Origin: an uncultured Alphaproteobacteria bacterium
GTDB taxonomy: Bacteria; Pseudomonadota; Alphaproteobacteria; Methylaequorales; Methylaequoraceae
Assembly: GCA_902550225.1 (NCBI GenBank)
Contig: CACCYL010000007.1
Location: forward strand, 1 to 64,000
Direction of reading: 5' to 3'
DNA length: 64,000 nt
Both the position numbers and the translations under genes were made by a program. Under the pieces are notes generated by a model. The model was not told the origin of the DNA. It saw nothing but the letters and a program-made list of their open reading frames with translations, and did not search any database. Numbering within the stretch: position 1 is the stretch's first letter; each line of letters starts with the position of its first letter. Of this stretch, positions 16,645 to 25,710 are shown one piece after another.

Positions 16645-18273
16645 ATGTTCAATTGTATGATCGATTTAATTTGGGGAAGATATTCGTTACTGTTTTACTT
16701 ATTTTTATTATCAGTAATATCGGGTATTGCTGGATTTTTGAATTCAAATTTCTTTGTAATCTTCTTATTTAGTTTTTTGTTATTTATCATTTCATTAAGT
16801 GATTATATGCAAAAAAAAAGATCAATATTATCAAATTTTCCACTTCTAGGTAGGTTTAGATTTTTTTTAGAAAGTATAAGACCTGAACTAAGGCAATATT
16901 ACTGGGAAACCGATGATGAAGAGGTTCCATATTCTCGCAACCAGAGGAGTATGGTTTATCAAAGATCAAAAAATATTGACGGTGTAAGACCTTTTGGTTC
17001 ATTAGAAAAAATGTATGATGACGATTTCGTTTGGTTAAATCATTCCATTACTCCATCTTCAATTGCAAATAGTGACTTTAGAACAAAAGTTGGAATTGGG
17101 AAAAATTCATACAACATGTCTGTACTCAATATTTCAGGCACTTCCTTCGGAGCAATTTCTCCGCCAGCGATAACATCATTAAATAAAGCTGCAAAACTTG
17201 GAAAATTCGCACATAATACTGGAGAGGGTTCAATGTCAAAGTATCATGTAAAAGGTGGAGGTGATACCATATGGCAAATTTCATCAGGATACTTTGGTTG
17301 TAGAAAAAAAAATGGAGATTTTTGCCCACAAAATTTTTCAAAAATAGCAAAAAAAGAACAAGTTAAAATGATAGAAATAAAAATTAGTCAGGGTGCAAAA
17401 CCTGGACACGGAGGGATGCTTTTAGCTGCTAAAGTAACTAAAGAAATTGCTGAAACAAGGGGTATATCAATAGGAAAAGATTGTATATCACCTGCAAAAC
17501 ATAAAGAATTTTCAAATCCAAATCAGCTAATAGATTTTGTTAAAAAACTCAGAAAACTCTCTGGCAATAAACCTGTAGGAATTAAGATGTGTGTTGGTCA
17601 CCCTTGGGAGTTAGTATCAATTGTCAAAACAATGTTTTTAAGAAAAGAATATGTTGATTTTATTACAATTGATGGTGCTGAAGGAGGTACAGGAGCAGCA
17701 CCGGCAGAGTTTACTGATCACCTTGGATCACCACTTAAAGATGCTATAGTTTTTGTAGATAATGCTTTAGTTGGATCCAATCTTAGAGAAAGAGTTAAGA
17801 TTGGAGTTTCAGGAAAAATAGTTTCGGCATTTGATATTGCGCATATGTGTTCTTTAGGAGCAGATTGGATAAATATGGCAAGACCATTTATGTTTTCAAT
17901 TGGTTGCATACAATGCAGATCTTGTCACACAGGCGAATGTCCAACAGGCATCGCAACCATGGATCCAATGAGATATAGAGCAATTGATATTGATGATAGA
18001 TCTCAAAGAGCTTTTAATTTTCATAAGAATACATTGTTTGTTTTTAAAGAATTACTGGAATCAGTTGGAGTAAAACATCCCTCAGAGCTTAATAGAAGGC
18101 ATATTGTTAGAAGATTATCAGAGAGCGAAATTCGGTTAGCTGATCAAGTTTATCCAAAAGCAGAAAAAGGTGAATTAACAAAAAAAGGTAAGCTAAATAT
18201 TGAAGATCCAAGACTAAATGTGTATTGGAACAAAGTTTCTTCGAAAAGTTTTAATTACATTCAAAAAAATTAG
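16645..18273 (+). CDS. Membrane-anchored FMN-binding glutamate synthase family protein
   Basis: Two N-terminal hydrophobic helices (about residues 10-28 and 32-48) are followed by a GltB-like FMN domain: GTSFGAISPPAI, NTGEGSMSKYH, KISQGAKPGHGGML, IDGAEGGTGAAPAEF, and a Cys cluster CIQCRSCHTGECPTGIA that could bind 3Fe-4S. The family is related to the large glutamate synthase subunit but lacks the glutaminase domain. Its physiological reaction is not established. The start could be 16639 (TTG), 16645 or 16657; none has a clear ribosome site. Confidence 0.88.
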   Translation: MFNCMIDLIWGRYSLLFYLFLLSVISGIAGFLNSNFFVIFLFSFLLFIISLSDYMQKKRSILSNFPLLGRFRFFLESIRPELRQYYWETDDEEVPYSRNQRSMVYQRSKNIDGVRPFGSLEKMYDDDFVWLNHSITPSSIANSDFRTKVGIGKNSYNMSVLNISGTSFGAISPPAITSLNKAAKLGKFAHNTGEGSMSKYHVKGGGDTIWQISSGYFGCRKKNGDFCPQNFSKIAKKEQVKMIEIKISQGAKPGHGGMLLAAKVTKEIAETRGISIGKDCISPAKHKEFSNPNQLIDFVKKLRKLSGNKPVGIKMCVGHPWELVSIVKTMFLRKEYVDFITIDGAEGGTGAAPAEFTDHLGSPLKDAIVFVDNALVGSNLRERVKIGVSGKIVSAFDIAHMCSLGADWINMARPFMFSIGCIQCRSCHTGECPTGIATMDPMRYRAIDIDDRSQRAFNFHKNTLFVFKELLESVGVKHPSELNRRHIVRRLSESEIRLADQVYPKAEKGELTKKGKLNIEDPRLNVYWNKVSSKSFNYIQKN

Positions 18274-18379
18274 TCTATAATTTATTTCTTTTGTAAAAAA
18301 ATCTTTTAGTTAAAGTATAATTTTCTATTGGACATGATGAGTCAATTATTATTTAAAAAAAATTTCTTCAATTTTTCTA

Positions 18380-18453
18380 GCCCTCTTAGTTTAATAGTAA
18401 AACAGGGTCTTGGTAAGACTCAGCCACTGGAGCGTAACCAGTAGAGGGCACCA
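18380..18453 (+). tRNA. tRNA-Thr (GGT), atypical loops
   Basis: A perfect 74-base cloverleaf with encoded CCA: acceptor GCCCTCT/AGAGGGC, D-stem GTTT/AAAC, anticodon stem GGGTC/GACTC around TTGGTAA, T-stem ACTGG/CCAGT. The anticodon GGT reads ACC and ACT (threonine). The D-loop AATAGTA lacks the GG pair, and the T-loop AGCGTAA lacks the universal TTC, so the usual elbow contacts cannot form. tRNA-Phe in the same window is normal. The downstream symporter gene starts two bases after the CCA. Confidence 0.75.
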
Positions 18454-18455
18454 TA

Positions 18456-19667
18456 ATGAAGAAAAGTTTAACAGAAAAAATATTTATTGGTTTTGTATCA
18501 GGAATAATTTTTGGTTTATTATTAGGAATAATTTCTATTCCTTCATTATATGAAGACCAAATTGTACTATTTCTCTCATTTGGTGGTGACGTTTTTCTCA
18601 AATTGATCAAAATGCTAGTTGTTCCTATTGTTTTTTTTTCATTGATAAATGGTGTCGCGAATCTTCAAAATATCAGTTCTTTAGGAAGAATTGGCATAAA
18701 ATCTATATCTATATATATAACTACAACCTTTTTAGCAATATCAATTTCTCTATTTTTTGCAAACTTATTCCAACCAGGTAATGAAATAGACACAAACTTT
18801 GAAGCAAATAATATTAATGTTTCTAATCCTCCATCATTTTTAGAAATTTTATTAAATATAATTCCAAACAACCCCTTTGATTCATTGGTAAGAGGAGAGA
18901 TGTTACAAGTAATTTTCTTTGCAATTTTAATTGGGGGGGCTTTATCATCTACAAAAGAAAGCAAAACTTTAAAAAAATTTTTTGTTGATTTTAATAATAT
19001 TATCATGAAGGTACTTTCCTTTGTAATGTTAGTTGCTCCTGCAGGTATTTTTTGCCTCATTGCTAAAACTTTCGCAACACAAGGCTTATCTTCAATTATT
19101 GAATTAATTAAATATTTTCTTCTTGTTATTTTTGTTCTTTTTTTTCATGCTTCAGTTGTTTATCTTCCAGTAATTAAATTCTATGGAAATTTAAATTTAA
19201 AAAAGTTTTTCTCTGGAATCAAAGAGGCATTATTGTTCTCTTTTTCAACATCTAGTAGTAGTGCAACAATACCAATCACACTACAATGTGTTAAAAATCA
19301 ATTTTCCGTAAAAGAAAATATTGCATCTTTCACAATTCCGCTCGGAGCAACAATTAATATGGATGGAACTGCAATTATGCAAGGAGTAGCAACAGTTTTT
19401 ATTGCGAATTTATACGGTATTGATTTGTTTTTTACTGATTATGTTTCGATAATCTTAACCGCTACACTCGCTTCAATTGGAACTGCAGGAGTACCTGGTG
19501 TAGGTATTATAATGTTAGGTATGGTTTTAAATCAAGTTGGCTTACCATTAGAAGGTATCGCTATCGTTATGGGTGTAGATAGATTTTTAGATATGTTGAG
19601 AACATGTGTTAATGTTACTGGTGATGCAATGGTCTCGATTGTAATAAATAAAAGTGAAAAAAAATGA
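18456..19667 (+). CDS. DAACS-family cation symporter (glutamate/aspartate or dicarboxylate)
   Basis: The 403-aa membrane protein has eight predicted helices and the two re-entrant hairpin motifs of the GltP/GltPh family: FSTSSSSATIPI and GTAGVPG, with NMDGT and DRFLDMLRTCVNVTGD. The Arg in the last motif is the residue that binds a side-chain carboxylate in aspartate/glutamate carriers, so an acidic substrate is more likely than serine/threonine. The only candidate ribosome site (GAGGG) lies in the 3' acceptor strand of the tRNA upstream. A 59-aa ORF follows with an ATGA overlap. Confidence 0.9.
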   Translation: MKKSLTEKIFIGFVSGIIFGLLLGIISIPSLYEDQIVLFLSFGGDVFLKLIKMLVVPIVFFSLINGVANLQNISSLGRIGIKSISIYITTTFLAISISLFFANLFQPGNEIDTNFEANNINVSNPPSFLEILLNIIPNNPFDSLVRGEMLQVIFFAILIGGALSSTKESKTLKKFFVDFNNIIMKVLSFVMLVAPAGIFCLIAKTFATQGLSSIIELIKYFLLVIFVLFFHASVVYLPVIKFYGNLNLKKFFSGIKEALLFSFSTSSSSATIPITLQCVKNQFSVKENIASFTIPLGATINMDGTAIMQGVATVFIANLYGIDLFFTDYVSIILTATLASIGTAGVPGVGIIMLGMVLNQVGLPLEGIAIVMGVDRFLDMLRTCVNVTGDAMVSIVINKSEKK

Positions 19668-19843
19668 GATGGTTTGAGATTGAGTTGGAAATTCCTATTT
19701 ACGGGAAAAGCTTCGAAATTGTCCAAGCATTTGACTCTGAAACAGCAATTCAAATTGCAATTAAAAAAACTGTTAATCAATACAATATACTAAGTCAAAG
19801 TGTTTCAATAGTTTTTGTTAAAGAAATTAATAATCAAATTTAA
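19664..19843 (+). CDS. Small conserved-looking protein, 59 aa
   Basis: The frame begins MRWFEIELEIPIYGKSFEIV and continues QAFDSETAIQIAIKK. It suggests a small beta-alpha-beta fold with alternating hydrophobic residues. Its ATG overlaps the symporter stop (ATGA), pointing to coupled translation. It converges on pyrC with a 17-base overlap. I do not recognise a family. The hydrophobic pattern suggests a soluble protein without membrane helices. Confidence 0.6.
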   Translation: MRWFEIELEIPIYGKSFEIVQAFDSETAIQIAIKKTVNQYNILSQSVSIVFVKEINNQI

Positions 19844-21146
19844 GTTTTTGTCCTTGTGGGACAGGAATAACTTCATTTTCAGACATAGCTACCTTTCCAT
19901 TTACAATTGTGAAAATAGGTATACCTTTGACAACCACATTATCGTAGGGCGTCCACTTTGATTTACTTTGAATCCAATTATTTGTAATTCTAAATTTTTT
20001 ATTCATATCAATAACAGCTAAATCTGCATCATACCCGATATCAATTCTTCCTTTATTTAGAACTTTGTATATATTACAAGGATTGGTGCATAGCAGTCTA
20101 ACTACGTCAAAAATTGAAAGTTTATTTTTGTTAACAAAATCAAGCATTATTGGAAGTAATGTTTGAACTCCTGGCATACCGGATGGAGAGTTAGGATAAT
20201 CTTTGCTTTTTTCTTCCAATGTATGTGGGGCATGATCTGAACCAATTACATCAATAACTCCAGTTTGGACTCCTTGCCAAATAACCTTTGAGTGACTTTT
20301 ATCTCTTATGGGAGGATTCATTTGTGCGAGTGAGCCCAACCTTTCATAACATTCTTGGCTGTGGAAAAATAAATGTTGCGGTGTTGCTTCGCATGTAGCA
20401 ATATCTTTATTGGATTTTAACAAATCAACTTCATTTGCGGTTGATAAGTGCAGGATATGTATTTTTTTCTTTGAAGCTCTTGCAGCTTTTAAAAGCCTAG
20501 TAGTACTCATTACAGCTGATTCAACATCTCTTATAACAGGATGATCTGAAACTAAAATTTTTTTATTTAAGAAATCTTTTTTTCTTTGTTTTAATCTGTA
20601 TTCATCTTCACTATGAACTGCAACAGTCTTTCTTGCGCGCTTTAATATTTTAATTATGCTTTCATCATCTTCTACTAATAGATCACCTGTAGAGGATCCC
20701 ATAAAAATCTTTACACCGCAACAACCTGAGAAACTTTCTAATTCATTTATTTCCTCTATATTTTCTCTTGTAGCTCCTATAAAAAAACTGAAATTACAAA
20801 AACCATTTTTCTCAGCAATTTTAAATTTATTAGTAAGTTCTTCAAGATTTGTAGTAGGTGGTTTCGTATTTGGCATTTCAAAAATTGAAGTTACGCCACC
20901 TAAAACAGCACCCATTGTACCATGAAAAATATCTTCTTTGTGTGTTAATCCAGGTTCTCTAAAATGAACTTGAGTATCAATTGCACCTGGAATAACTAAC
21001 AAGTTTTTTATATTGATAATCTTTTGAGATGAACTTCTACTTAAATCTCCTATAGCACTAATTTTGGAATCACAAATTCCAATGTCCAACTCTTCAATTT
21101 TATTATTAGGTAAGACAACACTTCCACCCTGTAAAATTATATCCAA
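19827..21146 (-). CDS. pyrC: Dihydroorotase, type I
   Basis: The 439-aa amidohydrolase cyclises carbamoyl-aspartate to dihydroorotate in pyrimidine synthesis. Motifs are DTQVHFREPGLTHKEDI, FEMPNTKPPTT, VHSEDE, LHLSTANEVD, CEATPQHL and GSDHAPHT with the catalytic Asp. The first metal motif is QxH where classical type I enzymes have HxH; I recall the same form in other alphaproteobacterial members. The family also includes inactive DHOase homologues, so activity should not be assumed. Confidence 0.88.
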   Translation of the reverse strand: MDIILQGGSVVLPNNKIEELDIGICDSKISAIGDLSRSSSQKIINIKNLLVIPGAIDTQVHFREPGLTHKEDIFHGTMGAVLGGVTSIFEMPNTKPPTTNLEELTNKFKIAEKNGFCNFSFFIGATRENIEEINELESFSGCCGVKIFMGSSTGDLLVEDDESIIKILKRARKTVAVHSEDEYRLKQRKKDFLNKKILVSDHPVIRDVESAVMSTTRLLKAARASKKKIHILHLSTANEVDLLKSNKDIATCEATPQHLFFHSQECYERLGSLAQMNPPIRDKSHSKVIWQGVQTGVIDVIGSDHAPHTLEEKSKDYPNSPSGMPGVQTLLPIMLDFVNKNKLSIFDVVRLLCTNPCNIYKVLNKGRIDIGYDADLAVIDMNKKFRITNNWIQSKSKWTPYDNVVVKGIPIFTIVNGKVAMSENEVIPVPQGQKLKFDY

Positions 21147-21169
21147 TCAAACTCCTATTCTTATATAAC

Positions 21170-22912
21170 TTAATTACAGTCCGCCAGAATATCAAAAAAA
21201 TTCCCTCTTTTCTTTATACCCTTGATATTTACAAGATACCAAGAGGTAAAGAATATTATATGCCAAAGAGGTTTAACAAATTTTTTATTTGTTCTTATAG
21301 AATTGCAAATTTTTACTAACTCGTCTTTTGAAAAATATTCTTTCAAAAAATCTTGTTTCAATAACAATTCCCGTAAAAAATTGATTTTCTTTGGGATCCA
21401 TTCGTATATTGGAACCGTAAAACCTTTTTTTTTTTCAAAAAAATTATAATTTTGTATATTTGAATTTAAAAACTTCCTTATGTAAAATTTACTTACACCA
21501 TTATAAATTTTCTCTTTATCACTAATGTAAAAAAGTTTGTTAAACAATTTTTTATCTATAAATGGGGTTCTTCCTTCCATCGAAAATGTCATTAAGCATC
21601 TATCCAATTTTATAAGAAGATTATTAGGTAACCAATTGTAGTAATCAAAAAGTTGAAAACTTTGTAGTCTGGTAACCTTGTTCTTTAAAAAAAAACTATT
21701 AAGATTTTTTAACTCGTACTCCCAGTTTTGAAACTTTTTACTACCAAGTACATCATTAAATACGCCTTTTGGTAAATAATCTTTTTTCCCAAACAATACT
21801 CTTTGACTTTTTTTATATCGTCCGTACCCTCCAAACAGTTCGTCACCTCCTTCACCCGTTAAAGCAACTTTATATTTTTTTGAAGCGATTGAAGCTAGTT
21901 TAAGGGTCGGTAAAATTGCGTAATCAGCAACTGGCTCATCAATTTTTTCAGCTGCTAAGAAAATCCAATTCCAAAAATCATCTTCAGAAAATTTGACTTT
22001 TACTAAATCTACATTATAGGTTTGAGTTATTTTTTCTAAATTTTTAGAAGTATCTTTATCAAAAGAGATTGAATATGCAGTAACATTCTCTTTTTTGAGT
22101 TGATGTACATAATGTAAAAGAAGCATTGAATCAATTCCACCTGAGAAAAAAATACAATAAGGTACATCACTTCTAAGATGACTTGATACAGATTCTCTAA
22201 GGCTTTTATCTAAAGAAGCAATTAATTCAGCATCATTAATACTTTTCTTTTTCTGAGTAAAAGAACTAAGAAAACTTTTTATTATCTTACCTCTTTTAAT
22301 TACAAGAATTTGTCCAGGCGCAACTCTCTGAATTCCTTCATATAATGTTTCAGTTCCAGAAGAGTATTGCAATTGCATATATTCAAATAATTTCCAAATA
22401 TTTATATTAGGTATTGTTTTTTTTAATGAAACAATTGGTTTAGTTTCTGAACAAAATGCAATTCCGTTTTTCATCAAACTATAATAAAGAGGCTTGATAC
22501 CAAATTCGTCTCTACCAATAATCACTTCGTCACGTTTTTTATCATAAATTATAAATGCATACATGCCTCTTAAAAGTTTTAATCCATCAATCCCATTGCG
22601 TTCATATAATGCCAAAATTGACTCAGAGTCGGAATTTGTGACAAATTTATATGTTCGATTTTTTTTTCTTATTTCAGGGTCATTGTAAATTTCACCATTA
22701 GCCACTAAAACATATCTCTTATTTTGAATTGGCTGATTGCCTCCTTTTATGTCTACAATAGACAATCTAGTATGAATTAAATCCAAATGTGGATTTTTAA
22801 AAAATCCTGTATTTTCTGGACCTCTGTGAAAGAGATATTTTTCTGTATTAAAAAATCGTTTTGAAATTTTTTTATTAGGTTTGATATATGAAAAACCAGC
22901 TATTCCGCACAT
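21170..22912 (-). CDS. asnB: Asparagine synthase (glutamine-hydrolysing)
   Basis: The 580-aa protein has the Ntn glutaminase domain with Cys2 (CGIAGFSYI, HRGPENTGF, LVANGEIYND) and a C-terminal ATP-pyrophosphatase domain (FFSGGIDSMLLLHY, LTGEGGDELFGGYGRY). It amidates aspartate, or a sugar acid in some glycan pathways. It is the last gene of the glycosyltransferase operon and overlaps the upstream GT4 by 13 bases. That context makes a role in a modified surface sugar or peptide as likely as bulk asparagine supply. Confidence 0.92.
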   Translation of the reverse strand: MCGIAGFSYIKPNKKISKRFFNTEKYLFHRGPENTGFFKNPHLDLIHTRLSIVDIKGGNQPIQNKRYVLVANGEIYNDPEIRKKNRTYKFVTNSDSESILALYERNGIDGLKLLRGMYAFIIYDKKRDEVIIGRDEFGIKPLYYSLMKNGIAFCSETKPIVSLKKTIPNINIWKLFEYMQLQYSSGTETLYEGIQRVAPGQILVIKRGKIIKSFLSSFTQKKKSINDAELIASLDKSLRESVSSHLRSDVPYCIFFSGGIDSMLLLHYVHQLKKENVTAYSISFDKDTSKNLEKITQTYNVDLVKVKFSEDDFWNWIFLAAEKIDEPVADYAILPTLKLASIASKKYKVALTGEGGDELFGGYGRYKKSQRVLFGKKDYLPKGVFNDVLGSKKFQNWEYELKNLNSFFLKNKVTRLQSFQLFDYYNWLPNNLLIKLDRCLMTFSMEGRTPFIDKKLFNKLFYISDKEKIYNGVSKFYIRKFLNSNIQNYNFFEKKKGFTVPIYEWIPKKINFLRELLLKQDFLKEYFSKDELVKICNSIRTNKKFVKPLWHIIFFTSWYLVNIKGIKKRGNFFDILADCN

Positions 22913-23952
22913 GATTTTATTATTCTCCTAAAAAAACTTAAATATCTTGAAACTATAACTTCTTCAGAATAACTTTTTTTGTAAACATTATAAGCATTCA
23001 TAACAATTTTTCTTTTTAATTTTTTATCTGAATTCAAATTCTTAATCTTACTCACTAAATCAAATATATTATCTTTTTCAAATTTAATTCCAGTCGTTTT
23101 ATGTTTTACAATTCTACCTGGACCACCAACATCTGAAACAACTACTGGTATTTTATGTGCCCACCCCTCTATCACAATATTTCCAAATGGCTCATGTCTG
23201 GACGGGCATACAAGAATAGAGCATTGATTTAAAAATTCTGATATGTTATCACTCCATTCGAGAATTTTAACTCTTGACATTAAATCAAATTTTTTAATTA
23301 AAATTTCGTATTGAGATTTCAATTCACCCTCTCCAACAATAAATAATCTGAATTTAGGTAAAAAAGGCATTGCCTTTATAAGAATATCTATAGCCTTATT
23401 AGGATGAAATCTACCCATACAAAGAATAATTCTATCTTTATTAATTTTTGATTTTGTTTTATCTATTTTATTTTGAGAAACAAAGTTAGGTATAAATTCA
23501 ACCTTATTTGTATCCCATCCTTTTGATATTACATATTTCTTCAAGTCAGAAGTATTTGTAATTAAATAATCACATTTTGTATAATTTTTAATTTTATAAT
23601 ATCCCCCTAATCTGCCAACAGTTATTTCATTGTTAATTTTTATATTAGGAATTACACTAGATGCCCTATTCATCCAACTTAAAAGGATATTTGGTTTATA
23701 TTCCCTAATAATTTTTTCAATTTTAAATGTACAAAATGGGTTTAATTTATGAAAAAAATTTATTTTTTCTATTTCATCTATTCCATCTATAAATTTTTTC
23801 GATCTATTTCTATTGTTTCGTATTATTATTTTTTGCTCAATTTTGTCACATCTTTCAAAAGATAAAGCGAGTCTCTCAAAAAACAGCTCGGCACCTCCAT
23901 ATTTAGAACCAGAAATTATATTTAATATTTTTATTTTAGGACTTTTAACCAT
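22900..23952 (-). CDS. Family 4 glycosyltransferase
   Basis: This GT-B fold protein has an N-terminal SGSKYGGAELFFERLA donor-loop region and the C-terminal GT4 signature (LVCPSRHEPFGNIVIEGWAHKIPVV, split in sense around the catalytic Glu). The ATG at 23952 is chosen over a TTG seven codons upstream. It overlaps the previous GT4 gene by 22 bases. It probably adds a hexose to LPS core or another surface glycan. Confidence 0.9.
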   Translation of the reverse strand: MVKSPKIKILNIISGSKYGGAELFFERLALSFERCDKIEQKIIIRNNRNRSKKFIDGIDEIEKINFFHKLNPFCTFKIEKIIREYKPNILLSWMNRASSVIPNIKINNEITVGRLGGYYKIKNYTKCDYLITNTSDLKKYVISKGWDTNKVEFIPNFVSQNKIDKTKSKINKDRIILCMGRFHPNKAIDILIKAMPFLPKFRLFIVGEGELKSQYEILIKKFDLMSRVKILEWSDNISEFLNQCSILVCPSRHEPFGNIVIEGWAHKIPVVVSDVGGPGRIVKHKTTGIKFEKDNIFDLVSKIKNLNSDKKLKRKIVMNAYNVYKKSYSEEVIVSRYLSFFRRIIKSCAE

Positions 23953-24965
23953 TTTTTTGCAATTTGTGTCCAATTGTAATAATTTTTATGCTTTAGCGAC
24001 TCGATATTCATTCTTTGCCATAAATTGTCGTTATTGAGTAAATTAATTGTACTAAAACAGAAATCTTTATCATCTTCACATACGAAACCTGTTTTTTTAT
24101 TTATTACCCTTTCCTTTAAACATCCATAATTTCCTACAACAGCAGGAACACCAAGCATTTGGGATTCTGCCACTGCCATGCAAAATGTTTCATCATCACT
24201 ACCTTTATAAACAAATACTCTTGATGATTCTATTTTTTTAAAAAGCTTTTTTCTTTCAATTGGTTTATGAATAACAATTCCTTTATTTTTTAATGATTTT
24301 GCTTTTATAAGAATTTCTTTGATCTTTTTTGAATGTTTTCTACCAAAAGATCCATAAGTTTCAAAACCAGAATAAATATTCAATTTAGCATTTTTACAAT
24401 TTGGAAAAATATTTTCTTCCCATTGAGTCAATAACCATTCCAAACCTCTCATAGGGTTAGATGTAAATATTGCATCTTTATTTAAATTTTTAGTTCTTTT
24501 TTTTTGAAAAAGATAATCATCAATTCCATAAGGTATTACAATTCTTGCTTTAGCAGGAGCCCACCAAGGATAAGATTTTAGATGATATATACTTGAAAAA
24601 ATAATTTTGAATTTATGTACAAATAATTTTGACAAATATCTGTATTTCAGAAGATATTTAGCAGGGTTATGAATCCAAAAAATTCTTTGTTTACATTCTT
24701 TTCTGAAATTAAGATATTTATCACCCCTATTAATCACCAAAACGTCAAAATCTTCATATTCCAATTCTTTTCCAATTCTTTTCCATTTAACACCGTTTAT
24801 TAAACCTTCGTTAATACAGTTATTATAAACAGTCACCTTTAATCCAAGTTTAGCTAAACTTTCTACAAGCGAAACAAAAGCTACTTCTGCACCACCAAAT
24901 GGCTTTTGTCTTAAAACTAGTGAATCAAATTCAACTCCATTATCTATAAATAAAACCCTAGTCAT
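23931..24965 (-). CDS. Family 4-like glycosyltransferase
   Basis: The start at 24965 (MTRVLFIDNGVEFDS) gives 344 aa and keeps the overlap with the upstream GT2 to eight bases. KPFGGAEVAFVSLVESLAKLG is the usual donor-side motif. SRVFVYKGSDDETFCMAVAES with SQMLGVPAV is the GT4 E(x7)E-like region. It sits between GT2 and the second GT4 in the same direction, consistent with stepwise core-sugar assembly. Confidence 0.88.
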   Translation of the reverse strand: MTRVLFIDNGVEFDSLVLRQKPFGGAEVAFVSLVESLAKLGLKVTVYNNCINEGLINGVKWKRIGKELEYEDFDVLVINRGDKYLNFRKECKQRIFWIHNPAKYLLKYRYLSKLFVHKFKIIFSSIYHLKSYPWWAPAKARIVIPYGIDDYLFQKKRTKNLNKDAIFTSNPMRGLEWLLTQWEENIFPNCKNAKLNIYSGFETYGSFGRKHSKKIKEILIKAKSLKNKGIVIHKPIERKKLFKKIESSRVFVYKGSDDETFCMAVAESQMLGVPAVVGNYGCLKERVINKKTGFVCEDDKDFCFSTINLLNNDNLWQRMNIESLKHKNYYNWTQIAKKWLKVLK

Positions 24966-25710
24966 TCTTCTCTTTATATTTAAGATATGAAAATATCGGG
25001 TAAAGAGAAGCAACTAGTGCTATTAGAAATCCAATGTGTTTTTCTTTGTAGCCTTTTCTTAAAAAAAAACATTTCCAAAATCTCGAAAAAATTCTTCTAA
25101 CATTTCTATTGAGTGATTCACTTTTTTTGTAGTTGACAAGATCTAATGCTTTTGCAGAAGAATAAGAATCTAGTTTTACGAAAAGATCAAAGACACTCTT
25201 ACAATAGAAATGATGAAGTTTGTTTTTAAGTTTTTTTCCTTCTTTACCTACTAATTTTATTTTAGGATGCACTCTCTGGTTTCCCCAGACTTTTTTGTTT
25301 CTTTTAAAAAGTCCAGAATAAGCAGATTTTCCAAAATAAGCTCCCCACCCATACACAATTTCTTTCTTACCAATAAAATTTTTCACTGGAATTGTGTGCC
25401 AATCACTGTAACTTGAATTGATTGTTTCTAAAATTTCTTTTGAAAGTTTCTTAGGCACTCTTTCATCAGCGTCAATTTCTAAAATCCACTCCTCTGAGCA
25501 TTTACTAATACCGAAATTTCTTCTTTTTCCCTCAACATTCCATTTTCCACAGAAAAATTTTCTTGTATATTTTTTTACTATTTTTTCTGAGTTGTCTGTA
25601 CATTTATCTAAAATTACAACTATCTCATCGGCAAATTTAACTGATTTCAAACATTCTTCTATTTGTTTTTCTTCATTATTAATTACAATTAAAACCGATA
25701 ATTTTTTCAT
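24958..25710 (-). CDS. Family 2 glycosyltransferase, WaaE/KdtX-like
   Basis: The 250-aa GT-A enzyme opens LSVLIVINNEEKQIEECLKS, with DEIVVILDKCTDNSEKI, GKRRNFGISKC, and the metal-binding ILEIDADERV. Residue spacing and RVHPKI-LVG follow the WaaE/KdtX group, which adds a glucose to the inner core of LPS. Its ATG overlaps the GT9 stop by one base. Confidence 0.88.
   Translation of the reverse strand: MKKLSVLIVINNEEKQIEECLKSVKFADEIVVILDKCTDNSEKIVKKYTRKFFCGKWNVEGKRRNFGISKCSEEWILEIDADERVPKKLSKEILETINSSYSDWHTIPVKNFIGKKEIVYGWGAYFGKSAYSGLFKRNKKVWGNQRVHPKIKLVGKEGKKLKNKLHHFYCKSVFDLFVKLDSYSSAKALDLVNYKKSESLNRNVRRIFSRFWKCFFLRKGYKEKHIGFLIALVASLYPIFSYLKYKEKND

Noticed and set aside
18380-18453. Threonine-sensing T-box-like leader for the symporter
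   Set aside because: The structure is a complete tRNA cloverleaf with CCA, not a T-box, and the symporter keeps the Arg typical of acidic substrates.
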